DNA of 53,417 nucleotides from Verrucomicrobia bacterium UBA1200 (lineage in GTDB: Bacteria > Verrucomicrobiota > Kiritimatiellia > RFP12 > UBA1067), in the NCBI GenBank assembly GCA_002309765.1, contig DBXY01000052.1, positions 1 through 53,417 on the forward strand, read 5' to 3'. A model generated the notes under the pieces. The model saw nothing but the letters and a program-made list of their open reading frames with translations. It searched no databases and was not told the origin of the DNA. Positions 34,558-43,086 of the stretch are shown here, piece after piece (positions within the stretch are counted from its first letter, which is position 1; each line of letters begins with the position of its first letter). Position numbers and translations under genes: made by a program.

Positions 34558-35838
34558 ATGGACAACCACATTGACACGATTTGCGTACAGGGAGGCTGGC
34601 AACCTGAAAACGGCGGGCCTCGCCAACTGCCGGTTTACCAAAGCACCACCTTTAAATACGCCACCAGCCAGCAGATGGCAGATTTGTTCGACCTCAAGGC
34701 GACGGGGTATTTCTACACCCGGTTGCAGAATCCGACCAACGATGAAGTGGCTAAAAAAATCGCCCAGCTAGAAGGCGGCGTGGCGGCGATGCTCACCTCT
34801 TCCGGGCAGGCAGCGTCTTTCTTCTCGGTCTTCAACGTTTGTGAAGCTGGCGACCACTTCATCTCCTGCTCATCGATCTACGGCGGGACATTCAATCTCT
34901 TCGCGATCACGATGAAGAAACTCGGCATCGAGTGCACCTTCGTCGATCAGACCGCCCCGGCGGAAGAAATCGCCAAGGCTTTCCGCCCCAACACCAAATG
35001 CGTCTTCGGCGAAACCGTGGCCAACCCCGCCGGCTTTATCCTCGACATCGAAAAGATGGCCAACCTCGCCCACTCCCACGGGGTGCCGCTGATCGTTGAC
35101 AACACCTTTGCCACCCCGGTGCTGTGCCGGCCGTTCCAGTTTGGCGCGGACATTGTGGTTCACTCCACCACCAAATACATGGACGGCCATGGTTGCGGAG
35201 TGGGTGGCGTGATCGTGGACAGCGGCAATTTCGATTGGGAAAAGCATCCGGACCGTTTCCCCGGTCTTACCCAGCCCGACCCTTCTTATCATGGGTTGGC
35301 CTACACCAAAGCTTTCGGCAAAGGCGCATACATCACCAAGGCAACCGCCCAACTTATGCGCGATTTGGGATCCATCCAATCCCCGCAAAACGCCTTCCTG
35401 TTGAACCTCGGGTTGGAATCGCTCCACCTCCGGATGCCGCGGCACTGCTCCAACGCTCTGGCGGCGGCGAAATTCCTGCGCCAGCACCCGAAAGTGGCAT
35501 GGGTGCATTTCGCCGGTCTGGAGGACGACCCGGAATACCCGTTGGTGCAAAAGCAATTTTCGGGCGGCATCCCCTGCGGCGTTTTGACCTTCGGCATCAA
35601 GGGCGGGCGCGAACAGTCCATCAAGTTCATGGACGCGCTGCGGCTGGTGTCAATCGTGACCCACGTGGCCGATGCCCGCAGTTGCGTGCTTCATCCGGCC
35701 AGCCACACCCACCGCCAGCTCACCGACGAACAGCTGCGCGACGCCGGCATCCCGCCGGATCTGATCCGCTTCTCGCTGGGCATTGAAGATCCCCGCGACA
35801 TCATCGCCGACCTTGAACAGGCGTTGGAAAAAGTTTAA
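34558..35838 (+). CDS. metY: O-acetylhomoserine sulfhydrylase (Cys/Met metabolism PLP enzyme)
   Basis: 426 aa, fitting the about 430-aa O-acetylhomoserine (thiol)-lyase branch of the Cys/Met gamma-family rather than the about 380-aa MetB/MetC branch. Signatures are TRLQNPTNDEVAKKIAQLEGG near the N-terminus, SSGQAA (81-86), DNTFATP (181-187) and the PLP lysine Lys206 in HSTTKYMDGHG. It makes homocysteine from O-acetylhomoserine and sulfide. AGGAG lies 11 nt before ATG 34558. It heads a plus-strand run with ktrA-like and MFS genes. Confidence 0.88.
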   Translation: MDNHIDTICVQGGWQPENGGPRQLPVYQSTTFKYATSQQMADLFDLKATGYFYTRLQNPTNDEVAKKIAQLEGGVAAMLTSSGQAASFFSVFNVCEAGDHFISCSSIYGGTFNLFAITMKKLGIECTFVDQTAPAEEIAKAFRPNTKCVFGETVANPAGFILDIEKMANLAHSHGVPLIVDNTFATPVLCRPFQFGADIVVHSTTKYMDGHGCGVGGVIVDSGNFDWEKHPDRFPGLTQPDPSYHGLAYTKAFGKGAYITKATAQLMRDLGSIQSPQNAFLLNLGLESLHLRMPRHCSNALAAAKFLRQHPKVAWVHFAGLEDDPEYPLVQKQFSGGIPCGVLTFGIKGGREQSIKFMDALRLVSIVTHVADARSCVLHPASHTHRQLTDEQLRDAGIPPDLIRFSLGIEDPRDIIADLEQALEKV

Positions 35839-35855
35839 CCATCCAGTCCGCGAGC

Positions 35856-36521
35856 ATGAAAAGAATCGGCATTGTCGGGGCGGGAAGTTTTGGGACTTCA
35901 TTGGCGGAGTATCTGGCCAAGAACGGCGCGGAAGTGTTGATTATCGATACCGACCGCGAACTGGTGCGCGATCTGTGCGCGCCGGGCATCCAGTCGGTTG
36001 AGGGCGATGCCACCGATCTTCGATCCCTGCAAGAAGCTGGCTTCGGCGAATGTGATGCCATTACCGTGGCAATCGGCGACATCGGCGCCAGCGTGATGGC
36101 CACCATGAACTGCATCGAACTGAAGAAAAAGGTTTACGCCAAAGCCGATTCCGATATGCACGGGCGCATCCTAAAAAAGGTGGGTGCGGAACTGGTGGTC
36201 TATCCAAACCGCGAGCAGGCCGAACGGCTGGGCCGCAGTTTAATGACCCGCGGGCAGATTGATGTCTTCACCATCGAGGAAGGGTGCCGTATCGCGGTGA
36301 CCGACGTTCCGGAGCAAATCGCCAACAAGAGTTTGGCGGAGGCCAAAGTGCGCAACGAGTACGGGCTGACCGTCCTCTGCATCCGGCGGCTTTCGGACGA
36401 AGACCCCACCGCACCGCGCACCATGGTTCTCGCCTCGCCGCAGGAAGTGCTGCGTCCGGACGACCAGTTGGTGGTGTTCGGCGACGACAAGGCGATTGAC
36501 GCCATAAGCAAGGGGACGTAA
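35856..36521 (+). CDS. ktrA: TrkA/KtrA-type potassium channel regulatory subunit
   Basis: 221 aa. An N-terminal RCK_N Rossmann domain has GIVGAGSFGTSLAEYL and the acidic end of strand 2 (IIDTDRE), which binds nucleotides. A C-terminal RCK_C domain (about 145-221) ends in DDQLVVFGDDKAID. This length is typical of KtrA or Trk regulatory subunits that gate a membrane K+ channel (KtrB/TrkH). No membrane subunit lies in the window, so the partner must be elsewhere. It follows metY by 17 nt and precedes the sugar transporter. Confidence 0.85.
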   Translation: MKRIGIVGAGSFGTSLAEYLAKNGAEVLIIDTDRELVRDLCAPGIQSVEGDATDLRSLQEAGFGECDAITVAIGDIGASVMATMNCIELKKKVYAKADSDMHGRILKKVGAELVVYPNREQAERLGRSLMTRGQIDVFTIEEGCRIAVTDVPEQIANKSLAEAKVRNEYGLTVLCIRRLSDEDPTAPRTMVLASPQEVLRPDDQLVVFGDDKAIDAISKGT

Positions 36522-36575
36522 GTCTCCGTTTCGACTTAAGCGGGTAGGCCCGCTCACAAAACAAGGAGTAAAAAC

Positions 36576-37754
36576 ATGAGTGACACTATTGAGAAAAAAA
36601 GCTCCCCATGGGGGGCAATGTTGCCGATGCTTTTCGGCTTCTTCGTGATGGGGTTCGCCGACATCATCGGGACTGTGATGAACCAAGTCAAGCCGGAGTG
36701 CAACCTCTCTGACACCGTAGCGGGATTCCTCCCCTCGATGATATTCATCTGGTTCTTCCTGATATCAATCCCGACCGGAGTGCTATGCGGAAAAATCGGA
36801 CGTAAGAAAACCGTGCTGATTTCACTTTTGGTCACTATCGTCGCCATGTTTTTGCCGTTGGCCGCTTCCGCGGAACGGGTTTGGGTCTATTTCGTCGCAT
36901 TCTCCCTGGTCGGTATCGGCAACACCATTCTTCAAGCCGCATTGCCGGCACTAATGTCGAACGTGGTACCTTCCGACCAGCTCACCAGCCGCATCTCCCT
37001 GGGCCAGTTCGTAAAGGCGATCTGCGCCGCGCTAACCCCGGTATTCGTCTACCTCACCGCCACCGCGCTTCACAACTGGAAACTGTTGTTCCCGCTTTAC
37101 GGGGCAATCACCATCTTGGTCGCGATTTGGCTTTTGGTCACCGATATTCCCCGCGAATCCGCCACTGGGCCGACTACCAGCTTTGGCAGCTGTTTCAAGA
37201 TGCTGGGCAACCCCTACATCCTTGCGATGACAGTAGGTATTCTTTTCTCCGTTGGCGCGGACGTCGGTTTCGGCGTGGCGATTCCGGAATACCTGAAGAA
37301 CGTATACAAGGTGGACAAGGACATGGCCGGCATGGGGCCGACGGTCTATTTCGTAGCGAAAACCATCGCCGCGCTGGCTGGTGCGGCAATCTTCGCGAAA
37401 ATCTCCGCGGCGAAATGTTTCCCCTGGTGCATGGGCATCGGCATCATCGCTACTGCGGCGATTCTGAAAGCCCCGACCCCCATCGCCTTTTTCGTGTGCG
37501 TTTTCGTCGCGGCACTGATGACCGCGAACTCGTTTGGAATGTGCATGGGTCTGGCTATTGACAAGGTGCCTGAAAAGGCCAATGAAATCACCGCGTTGAT
37601 GGTAATGGCCATTGTCGGCGGTGCCATCATCACCCCTGTTCTGGGGTGGGCGCAGGGAAAATTCCAGGCGACCGGCATTGTTGTGGTACTGCTGGGCTGC
37701 GTTCTTTACCTGCTGTTGCTCGGCATCTTTGCCAACGCCAACAAAAAGGCGTAA
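36576..37754 (+). CDS. MFS transporter, FucP/GlcP-like sugar permease
   Basis: 392 aa with about 12 hydrophobic helices and few soluble loops. The first helix pair (GFFVMGFADIIGTVMNQVK) and the GRKKTVLISLLVT loop 2-3 motif fit the fucose/glucose:H+ symporter branch of MFS. The substrate is inferred to be a hexose or deoxyhexose, which would suit a rhamnose-degrading organism but is not shown. An AAGGAG ribosome-binding site precedes ATG 36576, 54 nt after the ktrA-like gene. A strong terminator follows, so it ends the metY unit. Confidence 0.8.
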   Translation: MSDTIEKKSSPWGAMLPMLFGFFVMGFADIIGTVMNQVKPECNLSDTVAGFLPSMIFIWFFLISIPTGVLCGKIGRKKTVLISLLVTIVAMFLPLAASAERVWVYFVAFSLVGIGNTILQAALPALMSNVVPSDQLTSRISLGQFVKAICAALTPVFVYLTATALHNWKLLFPLYGAITILVAIWLLVTDIPRESATGPTTSFGSCFKMLGNPYILAMTVGILFSVGADVGFGVAIPEYLKNVYKVDKDMAGMGPTVYFVAKTIAALAGAAIFAKISAAKCFPWCMGIGIIATAAILKAPTPIAFFVCVFVAALMTANSFGMCMGLAIDKVPEKANEITALMVMAIVGGAIITPVLGWAQGKFQATGIVVVLLGCVLYLLLLGIFANANKKA

Positions 37755-37783
37755 TACTTCCCAGCGTCTTTAATTTTATCGCG

Positions 37784-37810
37784 GGGGTGGGGATTTTCCC
37801 CACCCCTTTT
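37784..37810 (+). terminator. Rho-independent terminator after MFS gene
   Basis: Perfect 9-bp stem GGGGTGGGG/CCCCACCCC with loop ATTTT, followed by TTTT. The AGGAG ribosome-binding site of ettA begins immediately after the T-run, so any read-through or new start is placed very tightly. Confidence 0.85.
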
Positions 37811-37821
37811 AGGAGTCTTGT

Positions 37822-39501
37822 ATGGCCGGCGAATACGCATTCAGTCTGATCAACGTCACTAAGCAACACGACAAAAAGACCATTCTTGAGGATGTCAACC
37901 TCTCCTTCTTCCATGGCGCGCATATCGGCGTGATCGGGGCCAACGGGGCGGGCAAATCCTCGGTGTTGAAGATTCTCGCCGGCATCGACAAGGAATTCAT
38001 GGGCGAATGCCAGGTCGCCAAGGGAACCAAAGTGGGCTATCTCCCCCAGGAACCCCAGTTGGACAATTCCAAGACGGTGCTGCAATGCGTGGAGGAAGGC
38101 GTGGCCAACTCCAAGGCGATGTTGAACCGTTACGATGAAATCTGCGAATTGCTGGGTACGGATCTTTCCGACGAGGAGTCTGACAAACTTAACGACGAAT
38201 TGGGGACCTTGCAAGACACCATCGACGCAAACGACTTGTGGAATCTCGACCACCAGATCGAGATGGCGATGGACGCATTACGGTTGCCGCCGCCTGACGC
38301 ACCGGTCGCCCCGCTCTCCGGCGGCGAGCGACGCCGCGTCGCTCTGTGCCGGTTGCTGATATCAAACCCAGACGTCCTGTTGCTGGACGAGCCGACCAAC
38401 CATCTCGACGCCGAATCCGTGGCTTGGCTCGAAACCTATCTGAAGGGTTTCAAAGGCACATTGATTGTGGTCACCCACGACCGTTATTTCCTCAGCAACG
38501 TCACCGAGTGGATTCTCGAACTCGACCACGGCCGCACCTATCCCTACAAGGGCAATTACGAGCAATGGCTGATTCAAAAGCAGGAAATGATGGCCCGCGA
38601 AGCAAAACAGGCCGAATCTCGCCGGAAGCTGATTGAGAACGAATTGCAATGGGTACACACCAACCCTTCGGGGCGCCACGCCAAAAACCAGGCCCGCGTC
38701 CGCCGATACGAGGAACTGGCGGCACAGCAGGTCAGCACCCGCGAGGACGATCTGCGGATCCACATTCCGGCCGGGCCGCGTCTTGGAAACCTGGTGGTGC
38801 GCGCGGAACACGTTTCCATGGGTTATGGGGACAAGCTGCTGTTTGAGGATCTGAATTTCGACCTGCCGCGCGGCGGCATAGTTGGCGTGATCGGCGGCAA
38901 CGGCGCCGGAAAGTCCACCCTCTTCAAACTCATCACCGGCGAAGAAAAACCCCTCTCCGGCACACTATCCATCGGCCCCACCGTGGTGCTGTCGTACGTC
39001 AACCAGCTCCGTGACGAATTGGACGATTCACATACGGTGTACGAAGAAATCACCGGCGGTTCTGAGTTCGTCTCGCTGGCCGGCACCAGCATGATGAACG
39101 GGCGCGCTTATTGCAGCCGGTTCAATTTCAAGGGAGCCGAACAGCAAAAACCGGTGGGCGTGCTTTCCGGCGGAGAACGCAACCGGGTACATCTGGCCAA
39201 ACTGCTCCGCAGCGGCGGCAACCTGCTGTTGCTCGACGAACCGACCAACGACCTTGACGTGGCCACTCTGCGCTCGCTTGAAGAGGGTTTGCAGGAGTTC
39301 GGCGGTTGCGTGATGGTGGTCAGCCACGACCGCTGGTTCCTCGACCGCGTGGCAACCCATATCCTTGCTTTCGAGGGCGACAGCAAGGTGACGTTCTTCG
39401 AGGGGAACTTTGAGGAATACCACGAACATCGGCGGAAATTGCTCGGCGATGCGGCGGACAAGCCGACCCGCGTCCGATTCCGCCCGCTTAAGCACGGATA
39501 A
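37822..39501 (+). CDS. ettA: Energy-dependent translational throttle protein EttA (ABC-F)
   Basis: 559 aa, near E. coli EttA (555 aa). It has two ABC cassettes: Walker A GANGAGKSS with LSGGERRR and DEPTNHLD, then GGNGAGKST with LSGGERNR and DEPTNDLD. Between the first Walker A and signature is the EttA arm (about 100-145), and between cassettes the PtIM linker rich in charged residues. EttA binds the ribosomal E site and gates the first peptide bond according to ADP/ATP. AGGAG lies 7 nt before ATG 37822. hisJ follows by 17 nt. Confidence 0.94.
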   Translation: MAGEYAFSLINVTKQHDKKTILEDVNLSFFHGAHIGVIGANGAGKSSVLKILAGIDKEFMGECQVAKGTKVGYLPQEPQLDNSKTVLQCVEEGVANSKAMLNRYDEICELLGTDLSDEESDKLNDELGTLQDTIDANDLWNLDHQIEMAMDALRLPPPDAPVAPLSGGERRRVALCRLLISNPDVLLLDEPTNHLDAESVAWLETYLKGFKGTLIVVTHDRYFLSNVTEWILELDHGRTYPYKGNYEQWLIQKQEMMAREAKQAESRRKLIENELQWVHTNPSGRHAKNQARVRRYEELAAQQVSTREDDLRIHIPAGPRLGNLVVRAEHVSMGYGDKLLFEDLNFDLPRGGIVGVIGGNGAGKSTLFKLITGEEKPLSGTLSIGPTVVLSYVNQLRDELDDSHTVYEEITGGSEFVSLAGTSMMNGRAYCSRFNFKGAEQQKPVGVLSGGERNRVHLAKLLRSGGNLLLLDEPTNDLDVATLRSLEEGLQEFGGCVMVVSHDRWFLDRVATHILAFEGDSKVTFFEGNFEEYHEHRRKLLGDAADKPTRVRFRPLKHG

Positions 39502-39518
39502 TCCCGATACATCCCGCC

Positions 39519-40325
39519 ATGCAAATCTCCACCAACTACCACACCCACTGCACGTTTTGCGACGGCAAGAGTGCGGCGGAAGAAATGGTTAACGCGGCGT
39601 TGGAACGCGGTTTTACCGAACTTGGTTTTTCATCTCACTCCATGCTGCCGTTCTCCGAACCCGGCACGATGGACGAGCCGACCGCCCGCGCATACGTGGG
39701 CGAGATTCGGCGGCTTGCCGACGCTTATGCGGACCGCATAAAAATCTGGTGCGGGATTGAAGCCGACTATTTGGCCGGGGTAACCGTACCGGATCGGCCA
39801 TATTACGCTTCGTTTGGGTTGGACTACTTGATCGGATCCATCCACTATGTGGGCAAAGTCCCGGTTGACCACAACCCGCAGTTACTGGCCGACGGTATCC
39901 GCGAACATTTCGGCGGCGATGTCGGGAAATTCATCCGGGCCTATTTTGCCGCCGAACGGGAGATGGTCTCCCGTTACGACTTTGACATTGTGGGGCATCC
40001 CGATCTGATCCGCAAATTCAACCAGCGCCATCCCTACTTCGACGAATCCGCAGCTTGGTACCGGGAAGAATTGCAAAATACCGCCGAATGTATCACCGCG
40101 AGCGGGAAAATTGTGGAAATCAACACCGGCGCGATTGCGCGCGGCTGGTTGACCGAAGCTTATCCAAGCCCATATTTTCTGGAGTTGCTGCAATCGCGTA
40201 ACGTCCCGCTGCTGTTAAGTTCCGATGCCCACAACGCGTCCGCCATCGACTACGGATTTGATAGGTACGCCAGCATGGCTACCCTTGACCGATTGCCAAC
40301 CCTACCCCGCCCGCTACGGCCTTGA
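39519..40325 (+). CDS. hisJ: Histidinol-phosphatase, PHP family (HisJ/HisK type)
   Basis: 268 aa, matching the family length. The metal-binding PHP motifs are visible: YHTHCTFCDG (His8, His10), GFSSHS, GIEADY, GSIHYVG, GHPDLI and SSDAHNASAIDYGFD. It dephosphorylates histidinol phosphate in histidine synthesis. The 3' end overlaps the convergent HAD lipoprotein gene by 12 bp. It lies 17 nt after ettA. No other his genes are in the window. Confidence 0.88.
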   Translation: MQISTNYHTHCTFCDGKSAAEEMVNAALERGFTELGFSSHSMLPFSEPGTMDEPTARAYVGEIRRLADAYADRIKIWCGIEADYLAGVTVPDRPYYASFGLDYLIGSIHYVGKVPVDHNPQLLADGIREHFGGDVGKFIRAYFAAEREMVSRYDFDIVGHPDLIRKFNQRHPYFDESAAWYREELQNTAECITASGKIVEINTGAIARGWLTEAYPSPYFLELLQSRNVPLLLSSDAHNASAIDYGFDRYASMATLDRLPTLPRPLRP

Positions 40326-41357
40326 TTTCCTTACCACGTCATCGCCGTATATGGTCTTCCAGTCGTTCTTCATGGAAACCGGGATCCAGCCGTTCGACTC
40401 GCAGGCGGAACGCATCTTGTCCGCCTTTGCCTGGTTGCCGTATTCGCGTTCCATATCATCGCACAGCAACATGAACCCCAACCCACGGTAGCGCCGGTTC
40501 GCGATAGCGTAGTTGATCATGCTGGCATCGCTGGAACTGTTGCCAAACGCAAGCACCGGCTGTATGCCGATCTCCTGCGCGATGACCGACACTTTGTTCA
40601 TCTGCAGGTTTTTTACCAGACTCTTTCCGCCCAAGGTCAACTCGTCCTTCTTCTGGTAAATGTACCCCAATCCGTCGCGGTCTCCCTGTTCGCGTGCAAC
40701 TATGGTGCTATCCGAACCGATAATCCATTGCGGGGGCAAAGACAACCCGTCCTCAACTACCGGGCGCATCGTCAATCGGTCGGTACCGCTGCAAACATAC
40801 ACCTTAAAACCGTTTTCCAACAGCAACCGAACGACCTCCACCATCGGCCGATAGAACGCCTCTCCGCGTTTCATGCCAGAAAACCCCGGTTGCGGCTGAT
40901 TCATGAAATCGCGCACATAAGCCGCGAAACCGTCCAAGGTCAGACCGCGGTAGGCATCCGCAACCATGCGTTCGCGTTCCGGGGTGAGTTCGGGCATAAC
41001 GCCTTTTTCCCGCGAGGCGCGGGCGGCGGCAAGCTGTTCCTCCGTGGCACGGTAGGCAGGGTCGTCCAACACCCGGTACTCAAACAGCGACCAGTCGAAA
41101 TAAGTCGGATCGGTCTCGCAAAAAAGCGTCCCGTCGAAATCAAAAACCGCAATACGGTTTTCAGGCGGAATGTAATTTGCCGACCCCTTTTTAGTGACGG
41201 AATCGACATATTCCAAAAGCGCGGCTTTAGCCGGTGCGTCATCGTTCCAAAGCGATAAGGTGGATGATCCATTCCCGGATACGGACACACACCCCGCAAA
41301 TGCGACAACAACCGCCAACGCCAACAAACGCAGGTATTTCACCGCAAACATCTCCAT
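40314..41357 (-). CDS. HAD-superfamily lipoprotein phosphatase
   Basis: 347 aa. The lipoprotein signal peptide has AGC with Cys23. The HAD catalytic motif I is DFDGTLF (Asp73, Asp75), motif II is VCSGTDR near residue 200, and motif IV is FGNSSSDASM near residue 283. A Lys-rich segment between motifs II and IV can supply the conserved lysine. This fits periplasmic class-B/C-like acid phosphatases or phosphoserine-phosphatase-like lipoproteins; the substrate is unknown. AAGGAG lies 5 nt before ATG 41357. It starts 12 nt after the small VEGEKTE gene but is probably unrelated to the ATPase pair. Confidence 0.8.
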   Translation of the reverse strand: MEMFAVKYLRLLALAVVVAFAGCVSVSGNGSSTLSLWNDDAPAKAALLEYVDSVTKKGSANYIPPENRIAVFDFDGTLFCETDPTYFDWSLFEYRVLDDPAYRATEEQLAAARASREKGVMPELTPERERMVADAYRGLTLDGFAAYVRDFMNQPQPGFSGMKRGEAFYRPMVEVVRLLLENGFKVYVCSGTDRLTMRPVVEDGLSLPPQWIIGSDSTIVAREQGDRDGLGYIYQKKDELTLGGKSLVKNLQMNKVSVIAQEIGIQPVLAFGNSSSDASMINYAIANRRYRGLGFMLLCDDMEREYGNQAKADKMRSACESNGWIPVSMKNDWKTIYGDDVVRKSRP

Positions 41358-41369
41358 ATCAACTCCTTT

Positions 41370-41792
41370 TTAGTGGAGGTTCACTGTATCAAGCACATTG
41401 TCGTAAAAGCCGTTTACATTACCAAAATACTCTACCGGGAAAAACAGTAACGGGTTCAGCACCGACACCATCGAATTCTGTTCAACCAATCTCGACTCTT
41501 CTTCGGCGATCTTCATTTGATCGTTGTTTGAAAGGAAATCCTTGTATGGGTATGCCTCAAATCGCCCACTCAAAATCTTATTCAATTTGAAGATATTCAT
41601 CCGCATCAAGTCACAAAAGTTCTTGCGAGAATAATCCTTGATATGAAAGCGAACCAACCTGCGCTTGGCAACCCGTTTTTTATATTCTCCCAACTCGGTC
41701 ACGGGGACAATGGCTTCCGAAAGACGGTTTACCAGTTGGCGTTCGGTCTTTTCCCCCTCAACAACAAACAGGATTCTGGATGTTCCGTCCAT
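41370..41792 (-). CDS. Small protein with TOPRIM/RloB-like N-terminus, partner of AAA ATPase
   Basis: 140 aa from ATG 41792, which begins 1 nt after the ATPase stop. The N-terminal RILFVVEGEKTERQL resembles the first strand and Glu motif of TOPRIM-type nucleases and RloB/AbiLii-like proteins. The remaining about 120 residues (rich in Arg, Phe and Asn) show no DxD motif, so a complete TOPRIM site is not visible. It is shorter than RloB (about 200 aa) and may be minimal or truncated. Strict pairing with an overcoming-lysogenisation-type ATPase, and lower GC than the neighbours, suggest a mobile defence module. Function inferred only. Confidence 0.55.
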   Translation of the reverse strand: MDGTSRILFVVEGEKTERQLVNRLSEAIVPVTELGEYKKRVAKRRLVRFHIKDYSRKNFCDLMRMNIFKLNKILSGRFEAYPYKDFLSNNDQMKIAEEESRLVEQNSMVSVLNPLLFFPVEYFGNVNGFYDNVLDTVNLH

Positions 41793-41793
41793 G

Positions 41794-42921
41794 TCACGCA
41801 AACGCTCCGGCGCGGTACATCTTTTCTAGATTATGCACTTTGCGGATCTCGCGCTCGGTAAGGTTGGCAAGATTGGCAATCTTGATTGCTTCACCCGCCA
41901 TGTCCTTTTGGCGCGACATGACAAAACTGCAATCGGGCCGCGACAGCTCATTGGAGAGAAGCGACGTGTTGTGGGTGGTGAGAATCGTTTGGAAATGCGT
42001 TTGCCGGTTCAACGTTTTGACAAGCGCCCCCGATGCCTCATAATGGAGAAAAGCGTCGAACTCATCAATAAACAGCAATGACGTATTGCTGAACGCGGAC
42101 ACGCCCCAACAATAGAAGAGATACAGAGCTTTGGTGCCAGTAGAAGCCACCGTATCAAACAGCGCTTTCTGGCCATCCTTGAAATAGGCATACAGGACAT
42201 TTTGGTTATTCACCTGCTCAAACCCAAGCTTGTAGTTAAGGCCGAATTGACCGAGGAATTCCGTGAAGTCCTGCAACCTGCCGTTGCGGCGCAACATATC
42301 AACCAGAAGAGACGGCATCGCCTCATGGCCGGCGAATTCGTTACCGTCCGAAAGGCACCTGTACCACAGCATATTCTCGCAAAAACTGACAAGTTTCGTA
42401 ACGGCCGGCACCGTATTCGTTGGCGTGTTCCGGTAGATGTACTTGATAAAAGAAAGCTTGCCGTCCGTCAGCCGCGTATTCAAATTGTCAACCAAGCCCC
42501 GCTTGACAAACGGCGTCTGCGGTTTGGCGTAGTCGCACTCAAGCAGTCTTTCGCCATTTACTTCCAAGCGTTCCCATAGCAGGCTAATCGGGTCACTCTT
42601 GCGATATTCATAGGCGATCTCATCGCCGTCGATGACGAAAACATACTTGAAGCAGACATCATCGGACGAGCGATTAAGGTTACGATAGGGCAAAAGCTGG
42701 CGTGGCTCAAACGGTCGCTTATCCGTCAGGTGCAGGATAATGTCAAACAGGGCAAGACCTAGCGCGCTCTTACCGATACCATTCGGGCCATAGACAATCG
42801 CATTCTTGACAAGACCGTGCGATTCCACTTCAGGATTGAAGTCATATCGTCCGGCTTTCATGTCAAGCTTCAAACGACTTTGAAAACCTCTAAAGTTCTC
42901 GACTTCGAAACTTTTTAACAT
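41794..42921 (-). CDS. AAA_15/AAA_21-type ATPase of a putative defence pair
   Basis: 375 aa from ATG 42921 (AGGAG 6 nt upstream; the open frame reaches 42963). It begins with SFEVENFRGF, typical of SMC/RecF/RloA-like ATPases. It continues with Walker A GPNGIGKSA (45-53), Walker B LLFIDEFDAFLH (about 279-290), and TTHNTSLLSN (about 318). The central about 180 residues replace the coiled coil of SMC proteins. Such ATPases pair with nucleases or TOPRIM proteins in OLD, RloA/RloB, AbiL and PARIS-type phage-defence systems. Lower GC than the flanks fits recent transfer. Confidence 0.75.
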   Translation of the reverse strand: MLKSFEVENFRGFQSRLKLDMKAGRYDFNPEVESHGLVKNAIVYGPNGIGKSALGLALFDIILHLTDKRPFEPRQLLPYRNLNRSSDDVCFKYVFVIDGDEIAYEYRKSDPISLLWERLEVNGERLLECDYAKPQTPFVKRGLVDNLNTRLTDGKLSFIKYIYRNTPTNTVPAVTKLVSFCENMLWYRCLSDGNEFAGHEAMPSLLVDMLRRNGRLQDFTEFLGQFGLNYKLGFEQVNNQNVLYAYFKDGQKALFDTVASTGTKALYLFYCWGVSAFSNTSLLFIDEFDAFLHYEASGALVKTLNRQTHFQTILTTHNTSLLSNELSRPDCSFVMSRQKDMAGEAIKIANLANLTEREIRKVHNLEKMYRAGAFA

Positions 42922-42953
42922 ATTGACTCCTTTACACCCAAAAAACGCTTGGC

Positions 42954-42983
42954 ATTGTATCATGCGGACAACACCGCCCGCAA
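42954..42983 (-). promoter_or_regulatory. Candidate promoter of ATPase/VEGEKTE pair
   Basis: On the minus strand, TTGCGG (42983-42978), an 18-nt spacer and TACAAT (42959-42954). The -10 matches 5/6 and the -35 is weak. Confidence 0.4.
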
Positions 42984-43036
42984 GAATAATCGTAGAAAAA
43001 ATACGGATTTAAAGCCAATATTAATAACACGCACTG

Positions 43037-43065
43037 ACTAAACGCAAGGGCGGCTTGCGTTTAGT
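43037..43065. repeat. Perfect 12-bp inverted repeat between GH43 and ATPase genes
   Basis: ACTAAACGCAAG (43037-43048) pairs perfectly with CTTGCGTTTAGT (43054-43065) around a 5-nt loop. It lies 21 bp after the GH43 stop but has no T-run on either strand. It may be a Rho-assisted terminator or a boundary element of the lower-GC block. Confidence 0.5.
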
Positions 43066-43086
43066 TCCGCATACTACACGCGCATT

